This document shows, piece after piece, positions 11,698 to 27,200 of a stretch of 64,000 bases of DNA. Each line of letters starts with the position of its first letter. Positions within the stretch are counted from its first letter, which is position 1. The DNA comes from Costus lasius. Its lineage: Eukaryota > Streptophyta > Magnoliopsida > Zingiberales > Costaceae. The translations under genes and the position numbers were made by a program. Below the pieces are notes generated by a model. The model did not search any database. It was not told the origin of the DNA and saw only the letters and a list, made by a program, of their open reading frames with translations. Where the stretch lies: NCBI GenBank assembly GCA_027563935.2, contig CM050449.1:9514001-9578000 (forward strand). The letters are read 5' to 3'.

Positions 11698-14600
11698 ATG
11701 GCGCAAACGCAGAGCATCGAAGACTTCAAATCCCAGCCGAGGCTCCCATGTTTCGCGATCCCGCAGCGGTACGATCTCATTCTCAGGCCCGATCTCTCCT
11801 CCTGCAAGTTCACCGGCGCCGTCCGCATCGCGGTCGACGTCGTGGACGACACCAGGTTTTTGGTCCTGAACGCTGCCGACTTTTCCGTCGAGACCGGCGC
11901 CGTTTGGTTCAAGAATCAGATTTCGTCTAAGGTTAGGTGACCCTCCCATTTTCTCTATTCAAATGTGGTACTTCTGGATTTTGATATTGATTGCATTGTT
12001 GTTTCAGGAACTCCTCCCGTCAGAGGTTTTATTGGTGGAGATAGATGAGATCTTGGTTCTTCGGTTTGATGAGCTCCTTCCTCTCGGCGAGGGTGTTCTG
12101 GGGATTCGTTTTGAAGGGACGCTAAATGAAAAGATGAAAGGGTTTTATAGAAGGTGAGTGCTCCATGTTGTTGGCATTCTCCTAAGTTTGTTATTTGTTG
12201 GTTGACTCGTGTGCATTTTCTTCTTCAGCGTTGATGAGAACAACGGGGAGAAAAGGAACATGGCTGTCACTCAGTTCCAACCCGCCGATGCTCGCCGTTG
12301 TTTTCCATGTTGGGATGAGCCTGCTTATAAGGTAATCTTTTTTTCTTTCTTTTTTTTTTATTTCTTTGGCTCACATTTCTGTCACTACTTCACGAAGTTA
12401 AGTTTGTTTGCTCGACTGACAATTTCTACCATAAGGATTCTGCTTATATATGAAACACCATGCATGTCGAAGATTGAAAGTTACTAGTGCCTCAGATGAT
12501 AGGCCTCTACCATCATCTAGCTAATGTTATCATATGATTGAATGTCAATGACTATATAATCCACTGCCACTAAAAACAAAACCATGACGATATCCTGATG
12601 CAATAATACAGATGTTGGTACATGAAATGTTTTTTTAAGAACTATATATATCCAATATGCTGCTAGTATAAATATAAATAATTGAGTTTTCTTGTTAATA
12701 AATAACAACATTATATTATTAGTATCATTAACCAAATTCTCAGAAAAAGAACTTGGATGATCTCATCCTATGTGAAGAATTTATGATTAGTGAAGTAAGT
12801 TGAAATCAGTATTTTTTAATTATCCATTTAACTATAATTATGATGTTAACCAACATATATGTCTGTAAGCATTGTTGATCTTATCAATCGTAATGTAGAA
12901 ATCACATACTAGATGAGAATATTGTTCTACATATATATGTGTACGTATATATTATGTGTGGGTATATATATAGACACTAGGCACTCATTGTCTTTTTTAT
13001 TTTTATTTTAAAAACTGGATTAAGTATCTGACATGAATGCCAGCATGTTTTAATGTCAGATTATATAGTCATGTCAACCATTTGTCAACTATACTTGTTA
13101 GATAGTTGAAGAAAACTATTCTTGTTTAATAGTGAATGAGATATTTTGGTTGTGAAAATGTTTTCATAAGAATAAGTTTCTCGTATTGGTGGATCCAAGA
13201 CCTTAGACTATGCGGAGGCAAAATTGCAACCTAATATTTTCTTGGATTAGTGGTAATAATAATATGCTTTTAATTCAAAAAGACATGTAGGACCCTAGTA
13301 TGTGGACATCATTTTGAAGACAAATGGAGGCAATTGCTCGTACTAGGCTCCATGTAGTTCTACTACTGGTTTCTTGATAATTAATGTGATATTATACTTT
13401 CAATGTGATTGTTGTTCTTGCCCCAAATGCACTACATTATGGTTGGAACTTGGAAGGCTACTTGGGTTGACTCTCTTCAACAAAACCTATCCTGATTTCT
13501 CTTCATAACTGAGGTGATCAACAAACATAAAAGAAAACCCAGATGTCTACTTGGAAGAGGATCCCACTTGTGTATTGTGTTTATATAAATAAAATATCAT
13601 ATTCCTTTTTGGAATATCTTGTAGAATATAATAATAATAAATCAATACTACTACTACTAATAATAACAACAATAACAACAGCAACAATAACAACAAGAAT
13701 AATAATAATAACAATAATAATAATAATAATAATAATGATAATAATAATGATGATGATAATAATAATTAATAATAATAATGATGATGATAATAATAACAAC
13801 AATAATAATAATAATAATGATAATAATAATAATGATAATAATAATTAATAAGAAGAAGAAGAAGTAATGTGATGTGAATTTATTTTTTGGTCGAAAAAGT
13901 GTAATGTGAAATTCTGATCCTTGCTTATTGGTTTATTTCCTAACAACCTCACTTTTTCTGCATGTAATATGAATTGTAGGCCACATTCAAAATAACTTTG
14001 GAAGTGCCATCTGACATGGTAGCTTTGTCAAATATGCCCGTTATGGAAGAAAAGCTTGATGGGTATATGAAGACTCTCTCTTTCCATGAATCATCAATCA
14101 TGTCAACTTATTTGGTAGCTGTTGTGATCGGTTTGTTTGATTTTGTGGAAGCATCAACTTCTGATGGTAAGACCTGCGTGTAATTTTGTACTTAAATTTC
14201 TGTTTTATCATAGATTTCATTGATAAACTTTGTATATGCCCCTACAGGGATAAAGGTTCGTACATACTGTCAAGTTGGTAAGAGTAGCCAAGGAAAATTT
14301 GCTTTAGATGTAGCAGTGAAGACGCTAGATGTATATAAAAGGTAATTTCATTATCACTTCTTATGTTTTATTCGCTTGTTATTAAGGTTATCTGATTGCC
14401 TCAACATTCTCATTGTTCAGTAAATTTGTTTAGAAAAATGGGTACAATTATTCATTGATGCTCTACATGCTGGAATTGTTGTTATTGTTATTAACTTAAA
14501 TAACTTAATCAATGTCGTCAGATACTTTTCTGTCCCATATCCCCTTCCTAAGTTGGATATGGTTGCTGTTCCTGATTTTGCTGTTGGGGCTATGGAGAAC

Positions 14601-15221
14601 TTTGGTTTGGTTACATTTCGTGAAGTAACCTTGTTGTTTGATGAGCACCATTCATCATCATCAGATAAGCAAATGGTATTTTTCTATGCATTAATCTGAT
14701 GTCCTTATTTGCTTTAGTACGGGCTATCCGATCTTTTATTTTCCCTACCCTTTTATTCTGAAATACTAATTGATTGAAGGTTCTTAATCTTAATTGAGCG
14801 ATCATTGTCAGTATTAATCTTAATTGAGCGATCATTGTCAATATTAACTGACATTCGAAATAGTTGTTCTCATAATTGTATATGGATATCTATAAACATG
14901 AAAATGGAATTTTTAGGTTGCTATTACTGTAGCTCATGAGCTTGCCCACCAGTGGTTTGGTAATCTTGTAACAATGGAGTGGTGGACTCACTTGTGGCTG
15001 AATGAGGGGTTCGCAACTTGGGTATGTGTTCATTAGACTCATACTCATGCTATTGAACTGTATTTCTTGTTTGTATTGCATTTGTAATGTGCATTTAATT
15101 ACAGGTGAGCTATCTTTTGATAGATTCCTTGTATCCAGAATGGAAAGTGTGGACGCAATTTGTTAATGAGTGTACCCTGGGGCTTAGATTGGATGCACTT
15201 TCTGAATCACATCCTATTGAG
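11698..15221 (+). other. APM1: APM1-like gene, exons 1-8
   Basis: Exons: 11698..11931, 12008..12153, 12229..12331, 13980..14166, 14248..14341, 14522..14675, 14917..15021, 15105..15221 (codons 1-380). Exon 6 carries GAMEN and exon 7 the whole HEXXHX18E zinc motif. Intron 3 (1648 bp) is the only long one in this block and holds a trinucleotide microsatellite. Confidence 0.95.
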
Positions 15222-18200
15222 GTAAATTTAATTCCCATCATTGGTTTCTCAGAGAAATATTATTTCACTTTTTTTGTGCAAAGTGCAAGAGCAGATTTTA
15301 TAAATGATTAACAATATCAAATGCATCATACAGGGCACGACATAAAATTCCAATTCAAAAAGGATTAGCAACCATAGCATGCTTCAAAGCTCAAGCATAT
15401 TGCATGTGTCTCTTTTTGGACGCATCTGCATCTAACAACCTCTTTCAGTAGTTCATCTCCTCAAAAATATCCATTTCATGAAATTGACAAATATGCAATA
15501 AATATTAGCCCTACTTGTTGGTATCCCTTGGTGAGTAAGTCCACCTGATTTCTCGAAACAGCTAATAAAGTCATCACATCATGAAGAATATAGAAACACT
15601 TAAAAATAGCATAAGGTTCTTTGTTAAGAATTACCATTGCCACCTTAGAAACAGATCATATGTGCGGCTCTTTTATATTCCGATTCCTTGCTATTGATAT
15701 CATTTATAGATGGCAAGTAACCCACAAAGTACACCATCCCCATGAAGTGAGCACCCGTTGCTTACAAGCAACATAGGATGCAACGGCACCTGCAATTTTA
15801 TTCTCAAAAAGCATCCGAGTCCATTGCCATCCTTCTTATTTACTATCCATTTGCAATTTGCCTTATATTGTTTAGGAATGGCAAGTTGAAAAAGATTGGA
15901 ATCTTAAGTTTAAAGGGACAATCAAAGAATAGGTGAGGAATAAATTATCTTATAAATCACAAAAGATGCAGATTAATCTATTACTATTAAAGCACTTTTG
16001 AACACAACATTGTTAATCTATCTTCAAAAATAAGCCTAGCAAAAAAAGTAACTTTGTTGTTAAACAACACCATTAGCCACCATACCAATGAATTCTTGTT
16101 TGAATAAATATCGTTAGAAATTTAAACAGAACACCTTCCTTACAGAAAAATGTTTTAGAATTCAAAGAATAAGAAGTCAGGAAAAGATGAATCCAAATAG
16201 AATGAGATGCTAAATATCATCAAGAAGTTCATTTCACTCGCATGAGTCATTCTACAACAAATGGCTCTTTCCTGAAGAACACACAAATGAATGAACTAGA
16301 TCCAATTTCCCAGCATAAGATGGAAATGTGCTATCCTAACTTGGAATGTTTCCGATAATAGCTTCCAAGAGAGGTATGCAATCAATGAAAGAGTCTTAGA
16401 AACCAAGAGAACACCCTAATTTAATCAGGAAGTTATAGAGCATGTTGAGAAAAAAAAATTGCACTCTGAAATATTAGCCTGAATACCATATAAATGGAAA
16501 GCTTCTCTAGAGTCCCATTAATCTCCATAGTTGACACTAATTATCCTTGGAAAATATAAAAATGACATATGTGAAGGCCAAATGAGTGACAAGAAGATTA
16601 TAATGCCTCCTGACCGAGTATCAAAGATAAAAAAATTCCCATAACAATAAGGAAGAAGCAAGAGGCCATGAACATCCACTCCCGTGCTTCAAAAAAAGTC
16701 CACATCACCTATTCACCTCCATCCAAAGAGTTGGAGAGAACATTCGAAAACTTGAAAATCTATTTTTTGTTAGGGTTACACAGTAACATAAATAATGTAA
16801 GAGGATTGGAGTAAACTAAACCCGATAAGCTAATAGCTAACACTCCCCCTCAAGCTTGAGCAATATGTCAATCACGCCCACCTTGTTACAAGGATCATGA
16901 AATTTTGTTGAGTTGAGAGCCTTAGTAAAGATATCAGCAACTTGATCTTCAGATTTGGTATATGAAGTGTTGATCTGGTGATTCAGAATAGCATCTCTGA
17001 CAAAATGACAATCAATCTCCACATGTTTGGTTCTTTCATGAAATGAGGGATTGTTTGCAATGAATATGGCCGATTGATTATCACAGCACATGATCATCAG
17101 AGTATCAATCACGATATTAAAATCTTGCAATAGACTCTTGATCCACATGAGCTCACATGTAGTATGAGCCATTTCCCGATATTCAGCTTCACAACTGGAT
17201 CGAGATACAACAATTTATTTTTTGCTCTTCCATATGACCAGATTTCCCCTAATGTATGTGCAAAACCCTAAGATGGATTTTCGATTATCAATGTTTCTTG
17301 CATAATCTGCATCAGAGTAGGACTCAATAGTGAGTTGACGTCCCTTATTATATAGAAGACCTTTGCATGGAGACTTCTTGAGATATTGTAAGATTTTTAA
17401 CACGGCTTGCCAGTGGTCTTTCTTGGGGGACTGTATAAACTGACTAACTACTCCCACTGCGAATGATATATCCAGCCATGTAACAATAAGGTATATAAGT
17501 CTGCCAACAACTTGCTAATATACGGTAGGATCAGTGTCTTCATATTCCTTCCACTTACTATATCGCTCATTAGGAACCATAGGAACGTCAGTGGGTTTGC
17601 AGCATTCCTGTATCATACAAAAGATCAAGTATATACTTCCTTTGAGACAGATGAATATTTGAGCCCTTATAAGCAATCTCAATTCCTAGAAAGTATCTAG
17701 GTTTACCCATATCATGAATAGACAAATGAGACCGTAAAAACCTTTTAGTCTCAAGTATGCCTCCAGAGTCACTTCTTGTGAGAGGAATGTTATCGACATA
17801 AATAGCCAAGATAATGATTTCATTGGTCGACTTACGAATAAATACTGAATGATTAAACTTTGCGTGAAAGAACCCAAATTTTGATACGATTGTAGAAAAC
17901 TTCTGAAAACACGCCCGGGGACTCTGTTTAAGTCCATATATAGCTTTATTTAACCGGCATAGCAACTCTCCATGCTTGACATAACCCGGAGGTTGGTGCA
18001 TATAAATTGCCTCATTAAGATCACCATATAGGAAGACATTTTTGATGTCCAACTGATGAAGAGACCACCTAAGGGAGATGGCAAGTGAGAAGATGATGTG
18101 GACAGAACTCAAGCGTGCAACAGGAGAGAAGGTGTCAGAATAGTCAACCCCGTATACCTGAGTAAATCCTTTTGCTACAAGACGAGCTTTGTAGCGATCG

Positions 18201-21200
18201 ATGGACCCATCCGGATTGTGTTTTATGGTATAAACCCATTTGCAAGGCACAGGATGAGCCCCTGAGGGTAACAGAATTAGGGTCCATGTGTGCCGAGAAA
18301 TAAGAGCTTCCACTTCTGTATCCATAGCGGCCTTCCAGTGGGACTGAGAGAGGGCCTTAGAGATATTGCATGGCAAAGTGTCAGAGGAGATAGCAGTAAT
18401 AAAGGTTCGATGGTAAGGAGAGATGCGAGAATAAGAAACAAATTGGGAAATAGGATACTTAGCTGTGGCCCGACAACCCTTGCGAAGGGCAATTGGGAGA
18501 TCATCGATTGCAGGTGGCAGACTCTCAGGTAAAGGGTGGATCGGTGTAGGAGCTTCAGGGGGGCAGCCTTGTTCCTGGTAAATGCTCATGGTCCACAGAA
18601 GGAGGCAACTGAGGAGATGCCACGGGAATATCCAGAGAGCATGGTGTAGGAAGAGGATCAGGGTTGGTTGAGGACCCCGGATGCAGCGTCGGTTTAGAGA
18701 AAAATGGTATATGACTCAAAGAAGGATACATCCATGCTAGTGAAATACTTGCCATGAGTAGGATCAAGACATCGGTACCCCTTTTGTGTCTTAGAGTACC
18801 CAGGGAAAATACACTTTGTAGAACGAGGACTTAGCTTATCCACGCTAGGAGAGAGATTGTGGACATAACAGAGGCAACCAAAGGTCCTGGGTGAAACAAG
18901 AAATATAGATTGGCCGGGGTAGAGCACAGAAAGGGGAGATTTACCTTGCAAGGAAGAAGTAGGTACACGATTTATCAGAAACGTAGCAGTGAGGATAGCA
19001 TCACCCCAAAAATTTTCAGGCACATGCATACGAAACATTAAGGCCCGAGAAACATCAAGCAAATGACGGTTCTTGCATTTCGCAACACCATTTTGAGGGT
19101 AGGTATAGGGGCACGTTGTTTGGTGAATAATGCTGTGTAAAACACAAAAATCTTAAAAGACTGAATTGGTATACTCAAGAGCATTATCAGTGCGAAGTGT
19201 TTTTAGTGGCAAGCTAAATTGATTCTTGACCTCAACATAAAAAAGGTTAAATGCATTAAAAACATTAGAACAATTCTTCAGTAAAAAAACCCAACACATG
19301 CGAGAATAGTCATCGATAAATGTGACAAAATATTTAAAACCATTTTTGGTGGTTACAGGACTAGGACCCCATATATCCGAATGAACAATATAAAACGGAG
19401 TAGTAGTTGGTGGACTAGTACTACTAGGAAAGGAAGTCCTGAGGTGCTTTCCAAACTGACAAGTTTCATATTCAAAATGAGGACAGGACTTTAGCGAGAA
19501 AAGTTGCTGAACTTTGTTAGGTGAGATATGACTTAACCGACAGTGTCATGTAAAGGGAGATGTAGACAAAAGCACCTGAGCAGTGTCCAGTGCAGGATCA
19601 GTGAGGACATAGACCCCACAAGCTTTAAGCCCCCCACCAATCTTCACCTTCGTCCTGAGGTCCTGAAAGATACAACAGGAAGAAAGGAATGTTACGGAGC
19701 AACCTAGGCTGTTTGTGAGGGCATAAACAGAAATGAGATTAACAGAAAATTTGGGAACATAAAGAACATCAGAAAGTATAAGCTTGAGACTTAACTACAC
19801 ATTTCCCTTTTGTGGACAGGAATAAGAGACGCATCTGCAATTGACACTGGGCTATAGTTGGTGTTAAAATGTAAGGATGTAAATAGTGAACGATTACCTG
19901 ACACATAAGAGGTGGTACCAGAATCTAAAATCTAAGTATTAGCAGTGACAACGAGAGAAGCAATACCAGAGACATATGTTGTCTTGAGGGGCGTAGGTTG
20001 ATGCTAGGATGTCCTAAATTTCTTTGGCAGTGTCTAAACACATTACAGTCGAGGCTATATTACCTAATGACAGCCATATCTGATCTCCTCCATGTTTCAT
20101 AAGTAGGATCCAAAGAGTTTGGTCCTGTGCTTGTTAGGTGCATGTTCTTCCCATGGGAACCAAGATAAAAGCGCATAGACTGAGCCCAAAGAAGATAATT
20201 GTTGCCATCGAGTTTGACGGGCGTGGTAACACTAGAGGTGGCAACACTAGAGGTGGCTTTAGTTCGGTAGTAACAATATCCATATTGCAATAGAAAAGGC
20301 AACTAGAGAAACAGTAGGATAGGGCTTGACCTCAGATGCTGTTGGCGGCAAAGATAGCGTGAGAAGAAGGCCGGCAATGGAGATCAATTTTGTTGCTGAT
20401 TGTATGAAGATGCTGGATGGAGGGAGGAGCTGCTGTGTTCGGGTGCTGTGAGGTCAACTAGGCAATATGCCGCTGCAAAGGGCTTCGAGCATAGAAGAGA
20501 TGTGGAAACTTCGGCGGAAGACGTTTTCTGTGAGAGATCAGCAAGTACAGTAGGCACAGCAAGACAACACGAATATGCCTCACGCAGGAGAATAGAAGAA
20601 GATTTCGTCGGAAGGCGTCAAGCACAGTAGCTACAACAGAACAACATAAACATGCTTCACGCAGGAGTCCGCCGGGGAAGAGGGCCAAGCCCACCTACAA
20701 TCCCAGCCGCCTGCTGAGAGACAAATGCGGTGAAGCTTTAGCTATCGCTGGAGTGGGAAGAAGGTTTAGAGATGAACGGAGGTTCCAGAAACTGCACCAA
20801 GACAAGTCGCCGGTGGAGGAAGATGCCAGAGGCACAGTGGGAAGCGGCGGCGAGTAGTGCAGCTCTGATACCAAGTTGGAGAGAATGCTCGAAAACTTGA
20901 AAATCTATTTTTCGTTAGGGTTACACAGTAACATAGATAGTGTCAGAGGATTGGAGTAAACTAAACCTGATAAGCCAAACCCGATAAGCTAATAGCTAAC
21001 ACAAACTAATAGTGAATTTCATATTATAATGCAAAATTGAATCAATTTTGCCAGAATATGTAGAAATCTCATATTCCTTAACAACCAAGTGACCAACAAT
21101 GTTATCTTAAATAATCATAAACCTTATATAATTTAATCTTAATGTTCATTCTAAGTTGGCCTTGATAATGCTCATTCTAAGTTGGCCTTGATGCGGATTC

Positions 21201-24200
21201 TAAAATTCTTGACAAACCATGATGTTTCGTGATGGAGTCATGGAGCATCCGTTAAATAAAAGTATGTTGGTTGTCACATGTAATTTTTGGAATAATTAAT
21301 CATAACCAAAGTCTTAGTTTATACCCAGCGGTAAGTTTAGACATATTAGTCTATAAATTGAAGCACAAACCTCATGTATACTGTAGTGTATAATGTATGG
21401 ATGATACTTGTTGGTAATAGTACACTCAAACTATACTGTGTTAGTACACTACGTAGACCATTATGTACTAGTCCTACCTCAAACCAAGGTTTTAAAAACT
21501 AGTATGGACGTGCTAGATTGCACCAGACGGAACCGGGAGCATACATAAGGAGAAAAAAAAATATTATTGTGCCGCTTCGCATGCCATACCCACCCATCAT
21601 TTCACATGTCCTACCTGCAACCCTTGTTGCTTCACCTGCCATGCCCGATGGAACCACATAGAACCAGGAGCAAGAAGGAGAAAGAAACAATTGTTGCACT
21701 CGTTGCTTCACTTGTCGGGCCTGCTGCTTTGCGTACCACACCCCACTGCATCACCCCTTCAACTACTATGCTCATGCAATGGGATCCAGTGCCTGATTGT
21801 ATTGTCACAATGCCCGATCTGCCATGGGCGGAGCCTTTCTCCTTCTCTGTCTCCTTCCTCCTTTCTTCTTCCGCTCTGCTTCTACCACCACTCCACTTCT
21901 TCCATTCAGAACAAAGAATTCATGTACCATTCATTAAAAACCAGCTTTATAAACCTTGCCTCAAAAAAACTAAAAATCTTTATATTGGCCAATTTTGGCT
22001 ATTTTCAATTGACTAAATTCTTTAATCTAGTCATTTGCGAGCCTTTTGTTCTAGGGATGGGGTGGGGAGCCTATATGAACATCCTAAACTCTTCATTCTA
22101 CCCTGAGAAGCTTTCAAATTCTCTCTCTCTCTCTCTCTCTCTCTCAATAAACTTCAAAGTTTCTCAAAATCTCTCTCGAAACTCTAAAAAATTGTTTTTT
22201 ATATAAAAAAATAACGCTTTGTTAATTCTTTCTAATCATCATTTTTGTGGCTACCAAAGCATATAATGTTTATCCTGCAGAGCACATTCTAAACCTATTA
22301 GTCAGTATTTGAGGATCAAGATCCCCTTATAGTCTGACGATTGACCTTGACAGTTGACACTTTTAATATATGCTAAACTAATGAAGAGGGAAAATGAAGG
22401 TGATTCGCCCAATTGCAAGAGGACAACAAAGATAATGATGATAGTTTGTAACTGGAATGAATGTTTCTATGCAAGATCAAACATTTTGTATTTTAAATGT
22501 TATAAAGTGATGATAAAAAGAATTAGGAGAGAGAGAGATTAGAAAGGAATTTGAGAGTTATAGAGTTAAGAGATAGATTGAGAGGTATGTTTGTAATCAG
22601 GCCAACTCACATAAGTTGGGAAAAATAAGGTAGATATCTTAGAGGTATGTTTGAACTAAATATTAGACTAGTCGGATGATTCAAGTCATTTATCGAGTGA
22701 TACAAGTATAGACTGCCCAAATTGAGTGTTATGGTTACCTTTTATATAGTTTGAGGGTACTAAGTTGAAAAATTAACCAAGCACTTGAGAGAGTATAGGG
22801 GTGAATGAATTAGAAGTGGAGGGGTGAGAATGCTTTCGGTAAGCCTTAACCAACCAACGAATCAAAGAGAGTTAAATAACTATTACAGACCCACTAGAGG
22901 TATACACCAACAAGCTATTGATTGACAAGAAGCGGGCAAGAAGCCATGTTTTTATTGGTAAAGGCTAGACAACCAAGGTGCTTTTGCAATTAGTAAATGG
23001 TGAAACTAATGAGTACCCAACCACATTATGTAGATTTAATTTTGATATATTGATGTTACCCTAATATCCCAATTTAATCTGATATGGGGAAGGGAAAAAC
23101 ATTATGATATATAAGACTTAATGAGTTTATTACTATTAATTTGGTCTTAAACATTTTCAGTTAAGTTGTTTAGGCCTATGAAGTCAATAGGTTAATTTTC
23201 TTGCTTGGTGAATTTTAATAAATGGTATCTGAGCATTCATAGACATAGACATTTTGAGAGTTCAATCAAGGTTTAAGGAACGGTCCAAACTTTTCCTTTT
23301 CGGACCGGTTTGGTGAAGGTCTGGACCGGACCATACAAATGGAGCAGCCAGAGCAGCAGGAGAAGGAGAAGAAGGAGGAGAAGAGGAGAGAAAGAAGAGG
23401 AAGAAGGTGAGGAAGGCAGGCGGCAGTCCAAACCGGACTAGTGGTTCAGAGCAGCGAATCAAATGGCAATGGGAGGAGAAGGAAGGAGAAGGAGGGAGAG
23501 GAAGGAGAGGAAGACGAGGTTTTTTTCCCTTCGCTTTTTCCCCTTCTTTTTTCTCTTTCTCTTCTTCTTTCTCTTCTTTTTTTTTTTTTATCTTTTTTCT
23601 TCCGCTGCTCCGCTGTTTTCGCCGGTTCCACTGGATTTTCGTTTGGTACAACTGGTATGTACCATTCTGACCGGTGACTGGTACATTCAGTCAGACCATA
23701 ACTTCAAACATTGTGTTCAACAGGAAGAATTCTCATAGGTGATAGTGCCATTATAAGTCTATCCTCTATTATTGCTACTATACTTGATTATAAGATATAA
23801 GGTGGGCCTTGGGCTTCATGAGGATATGAAGTATTAAGTGAGAGAGATTGCGATATTTCAATTTAGTTTCATGCAAGAAGTGAGAGAAACATTGTTATGA
23901 TATAAGGCATAATAAACGTTCTACCTTTAATTGGGGTTTAAGTACAATTGAATTACAGTATCTATACTCATGAAGTTAATAAGTCAATTTTTATTATAGG
24001 TGGATTGCAATGATTAATCATAGTGATAGTAAAGTTTTCATAAGAATAACACTAATTATATCATTCCATTGTATCTGTACCCATATTTATGGTGAAAATA
24101 GCAATTTCAACTTTTAACAGTCTTTATTATGTTGATATGAATTTCTACAATTAATGCCATTGAAGAACCTTTTACCCACTAAAAAAATGTATAGAAGTTG

Positions 24201-27200
24201 TAAAAACTTTATGTATGACTTTGTTTCAGGTTGATGTAGATCATGCTAGTGGGATTGATGAAATTTTTGATGCTATAAGCTACACAAAGGGGGCTGCTAT
24301 TATTCGGATGCTGCAAAACTACATTGGTGCCGAATGTTTTCAGGTTTTACCATTAGTTTTATGAGATTTTTCTTGAAAAATATGTAATCCAGAACCAGTT
24401 TTTTTCTGGGAGCATATATTTTCTATCTATTGAGTTCATTTTGATATTTGTGGGCTTTTTATCGTATGTTGCCTACTACCTTCTAGAATAAACTTGTAAA
24501 TTTGATCTTCATTTTATGCTTTTTGCTTCTTGGATGCTTGTATTTTTCTCTCATCATCTTTCAAAGCTGTTAATTGCAATTATGAATTTTATATTACACT
24601 TTTTTTTTTTACTTTACAGTGTAGACAACAAAACATTCTTCCTCATCATGCTTTGCTTATCTTGTTGGTATGTTTGAAAACGATCTTAGTGACATATTCA
24701 ATGACTGGTTTCAGTATGAGAATGTCATATTATCATTCCTTGCCTACTGTTTGATGATAATGAAGAACTAGCATATCATTGCCACTAAATTCGGCTTTGT
24801 TTCTCCCTTCTTAGTGATCTTGGTAGAAGTCATTATTCTCAACACAAAATTAGCCGGTTATGCTTACTGTTAGTTCTCTTTTCCTTTTTCAATATTTAAA
24901 TCATATTTCACAAATGTAGTTTATAGTTGATAGAACTATTTATGTACTTGTATAGCTAGTGCAGACTTGTACATTAATCCCACAAGGGATAATTGTAAAG
25001 ATTTGTACCATAAACTCTATGTCTTCTCAGCTAAAAAATTTGAGTGAGTTATTTTCCTCCAACTTGTTATCCACGGACATCTCACTCTCCCTGTGTTTCC
25101 TTCTTATTTCTCTGAGGCGGTTCTTAGGTGCCTCTGGTCTCCTCTTCAAACGGCTGATTTGTGCATATCTCCTGTCGTCATCTTCAAATTCGTCTCATTT
25201 ATCTCGTTCTCTTCTGTAGCTCTCAGCTTCCACAAGTGCTCTGTTGACGAATCAGTTGTCATTTCCACATGACAAATTCCACAAGTGCTCTCCCGTTCAT
25301 GTATCTGTAGAACAACCTCCGATTATTAACAAGCTCTGGAGCTCTCAGCTTCCATAAGTGCTCTTTTGAATAACCATCTTGTTCTTTGTCATTTCTGTTC
25401 ATTTCTGTAGGTGTTCTGTGGTGCCACCGGAAACTACCACTCCTCTTGACCGTGACTTCTGCAATTTTCTTCATTTTTGGAATCACCTCTCGACAATCTC
25501 ACAAAGTACTCACTTATCCCTCTCTAAAGCTCTCTACTCTTAGAACCACTTCCCCTGGAAACACCCTCAGCAACATTTGCATTGGGTTCTTACTGTCCTC
25601 AACAACTCTGACAGTGATCCCCAGCCTTCAGTAGGCCCTCATCGCTCAATCTGTGTTCATCATGTTCTCACTATCCTCAGCAGCTCCAACAGTTGACCTC
25701 AGCATGTAGTTAGCCTTAATCACTTAATCTGTGTTCAGTCCCACAAATTTTCGATGCCTTTTGATGGAACAATTGTCAGCTTTAGTGATAAAGATTATGT
25801 TATACGGGCACAAACTTTTTGACTCTTCCTTCGTCCCCTGAGGCAAACTCCAACACAGATTCCTTGTGTCCTCCACTGATCCTGCAGACAATTAATTATG
25901 GGGTTATTAACCAGATGATCAAAAGCATAGAGTTCTAGAATACTATCATGTTCCTTTTCAATGTAAAAGAAGTATGTGATACTCCTCGACAAAAGAAATT
26001 CATCTGAGAATATTATTTGTACCTACTTTCTTTATGAAGATTTCTTTATTATAAACAAGGTTGATGTCTACATGAATATTACTCAACTCTTAAGAGTCAA
26101 GTGGGATGAACTTTAGGCATATCACCCTCCAACCGGTAATATTAGCTTATGAAGCAAAAGTACATTCTAGTGGCAGAATTTTTATCATGAGTAAGTGATC
26201 AATATCATAATGTGAGACGTCATCTATTATCTGAAGCCACTATTCTCTACCTTAAGGATCTTCTCTTGGTTGGGTTTCAGCATTTCTAGACTTCTAGTTA
26301 CTGGAACCATTATTGCATCTAACATTATGCTCTAGCTGTTTGTGGAGCCAGCTCGTTGTCTGTGGAGCCAATTCTCGCGAAGGGCATTTTGATATAGAGG
26401 TTGAGGAGGTTGAGGCCGAGGATCAGGCTTTTCTTATTATATCGATTGTGATAGAATCAATCATGCTATTGATTAATGCTAATAAAAGTTTAGAAGACCT
26501 TCTCATGCTCATGCTATCACTACTAGACCATTTTTAAGAACTCTCCTACTGCTCCAAGCAATGAGTCACCACTTATCTGCCACACTTCTTGTCATCCTAG
26601 AAAAAAAGTCCTACTGTCATACGATACTTTTGGTTCGACATATGTAGCCACCACTAAAGTGAGTCTAGGTATAGCTTCTATGGCCACTTCTCTTGTCCCT
26701 TAGATCATTGATTCTAGTGCTTTCTCTCATATGATAGGTGACTGTACTTTTTTTTTTGAGTTTCATAGCACTCCCATAATCCAGTAAAGGTTGCTAATAG
26801 TAGTAATGTTCTTAATCATGGTTTTGGTTAGGCATGTCCAATCAGGTCAACTTAAACCGAACCGATTGGACCTAATTCGATTTTTTTTTTTGCAAATTTT
26901 TTCAAACTGAAAACCGAGCCGAGTGTTGTTTAAACAGAATTGAATTGAACCAAAAATGTCGGGTTCAGTTTGGTTCAAATCGATTAAAATTGAACTTCCA
27001 TACGGAGCTTTAGGTATGAATTGGGCGGGTGAATCTAGAGGTGGCCAACAGGCCGCGGGCCTGCCCGACCCGGCACGGCATAGGCTCCCGCCCGCGTTCC
27101 GTGCCTAGCAAACAAGGGAGCCGTGCCTGGGCCGGCACGACCAATCGTGCCGCGGGCCGTGCCGGGCCCAGAGTATTTTCTCCCGTGCTGGCACGATTGG

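Larger units (their letters stand above)
16732..21001 (-). mobile_element. Ty1/Copia retrotransposon, near full length, antisense in intron 8
   Basis: A 4.27-kb element between two short direct repeats, 16732..16842 (3' LTR, 111 bp) and 20877..21001 (5' LTR, 125 bp, with a 14-bp internal duplication). Both run TGGAGAG...GCTAACA on the plus strand. Read on the minus strand, a primer-binding site TGGTATCAGAGC lies 3 bp inside the 5' LTR and a polypurine tract (TTGAGGGGGAG) abuts the 3' LTR. Gag, protease/pre-integrase, integrase, reverse transcriptase and RNase H remnants follow in Copia order. I find no matching 5-bp target duplication (AGAGT versus CAAAC), so the flanks have decayed or were rearranged. 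Confidence 0.93.

Noticed and set aside
13543..13848. Asn/Ile-rich ORFs
   Set aside because: Translation of a trinucleotide microsatellite in intron 3.
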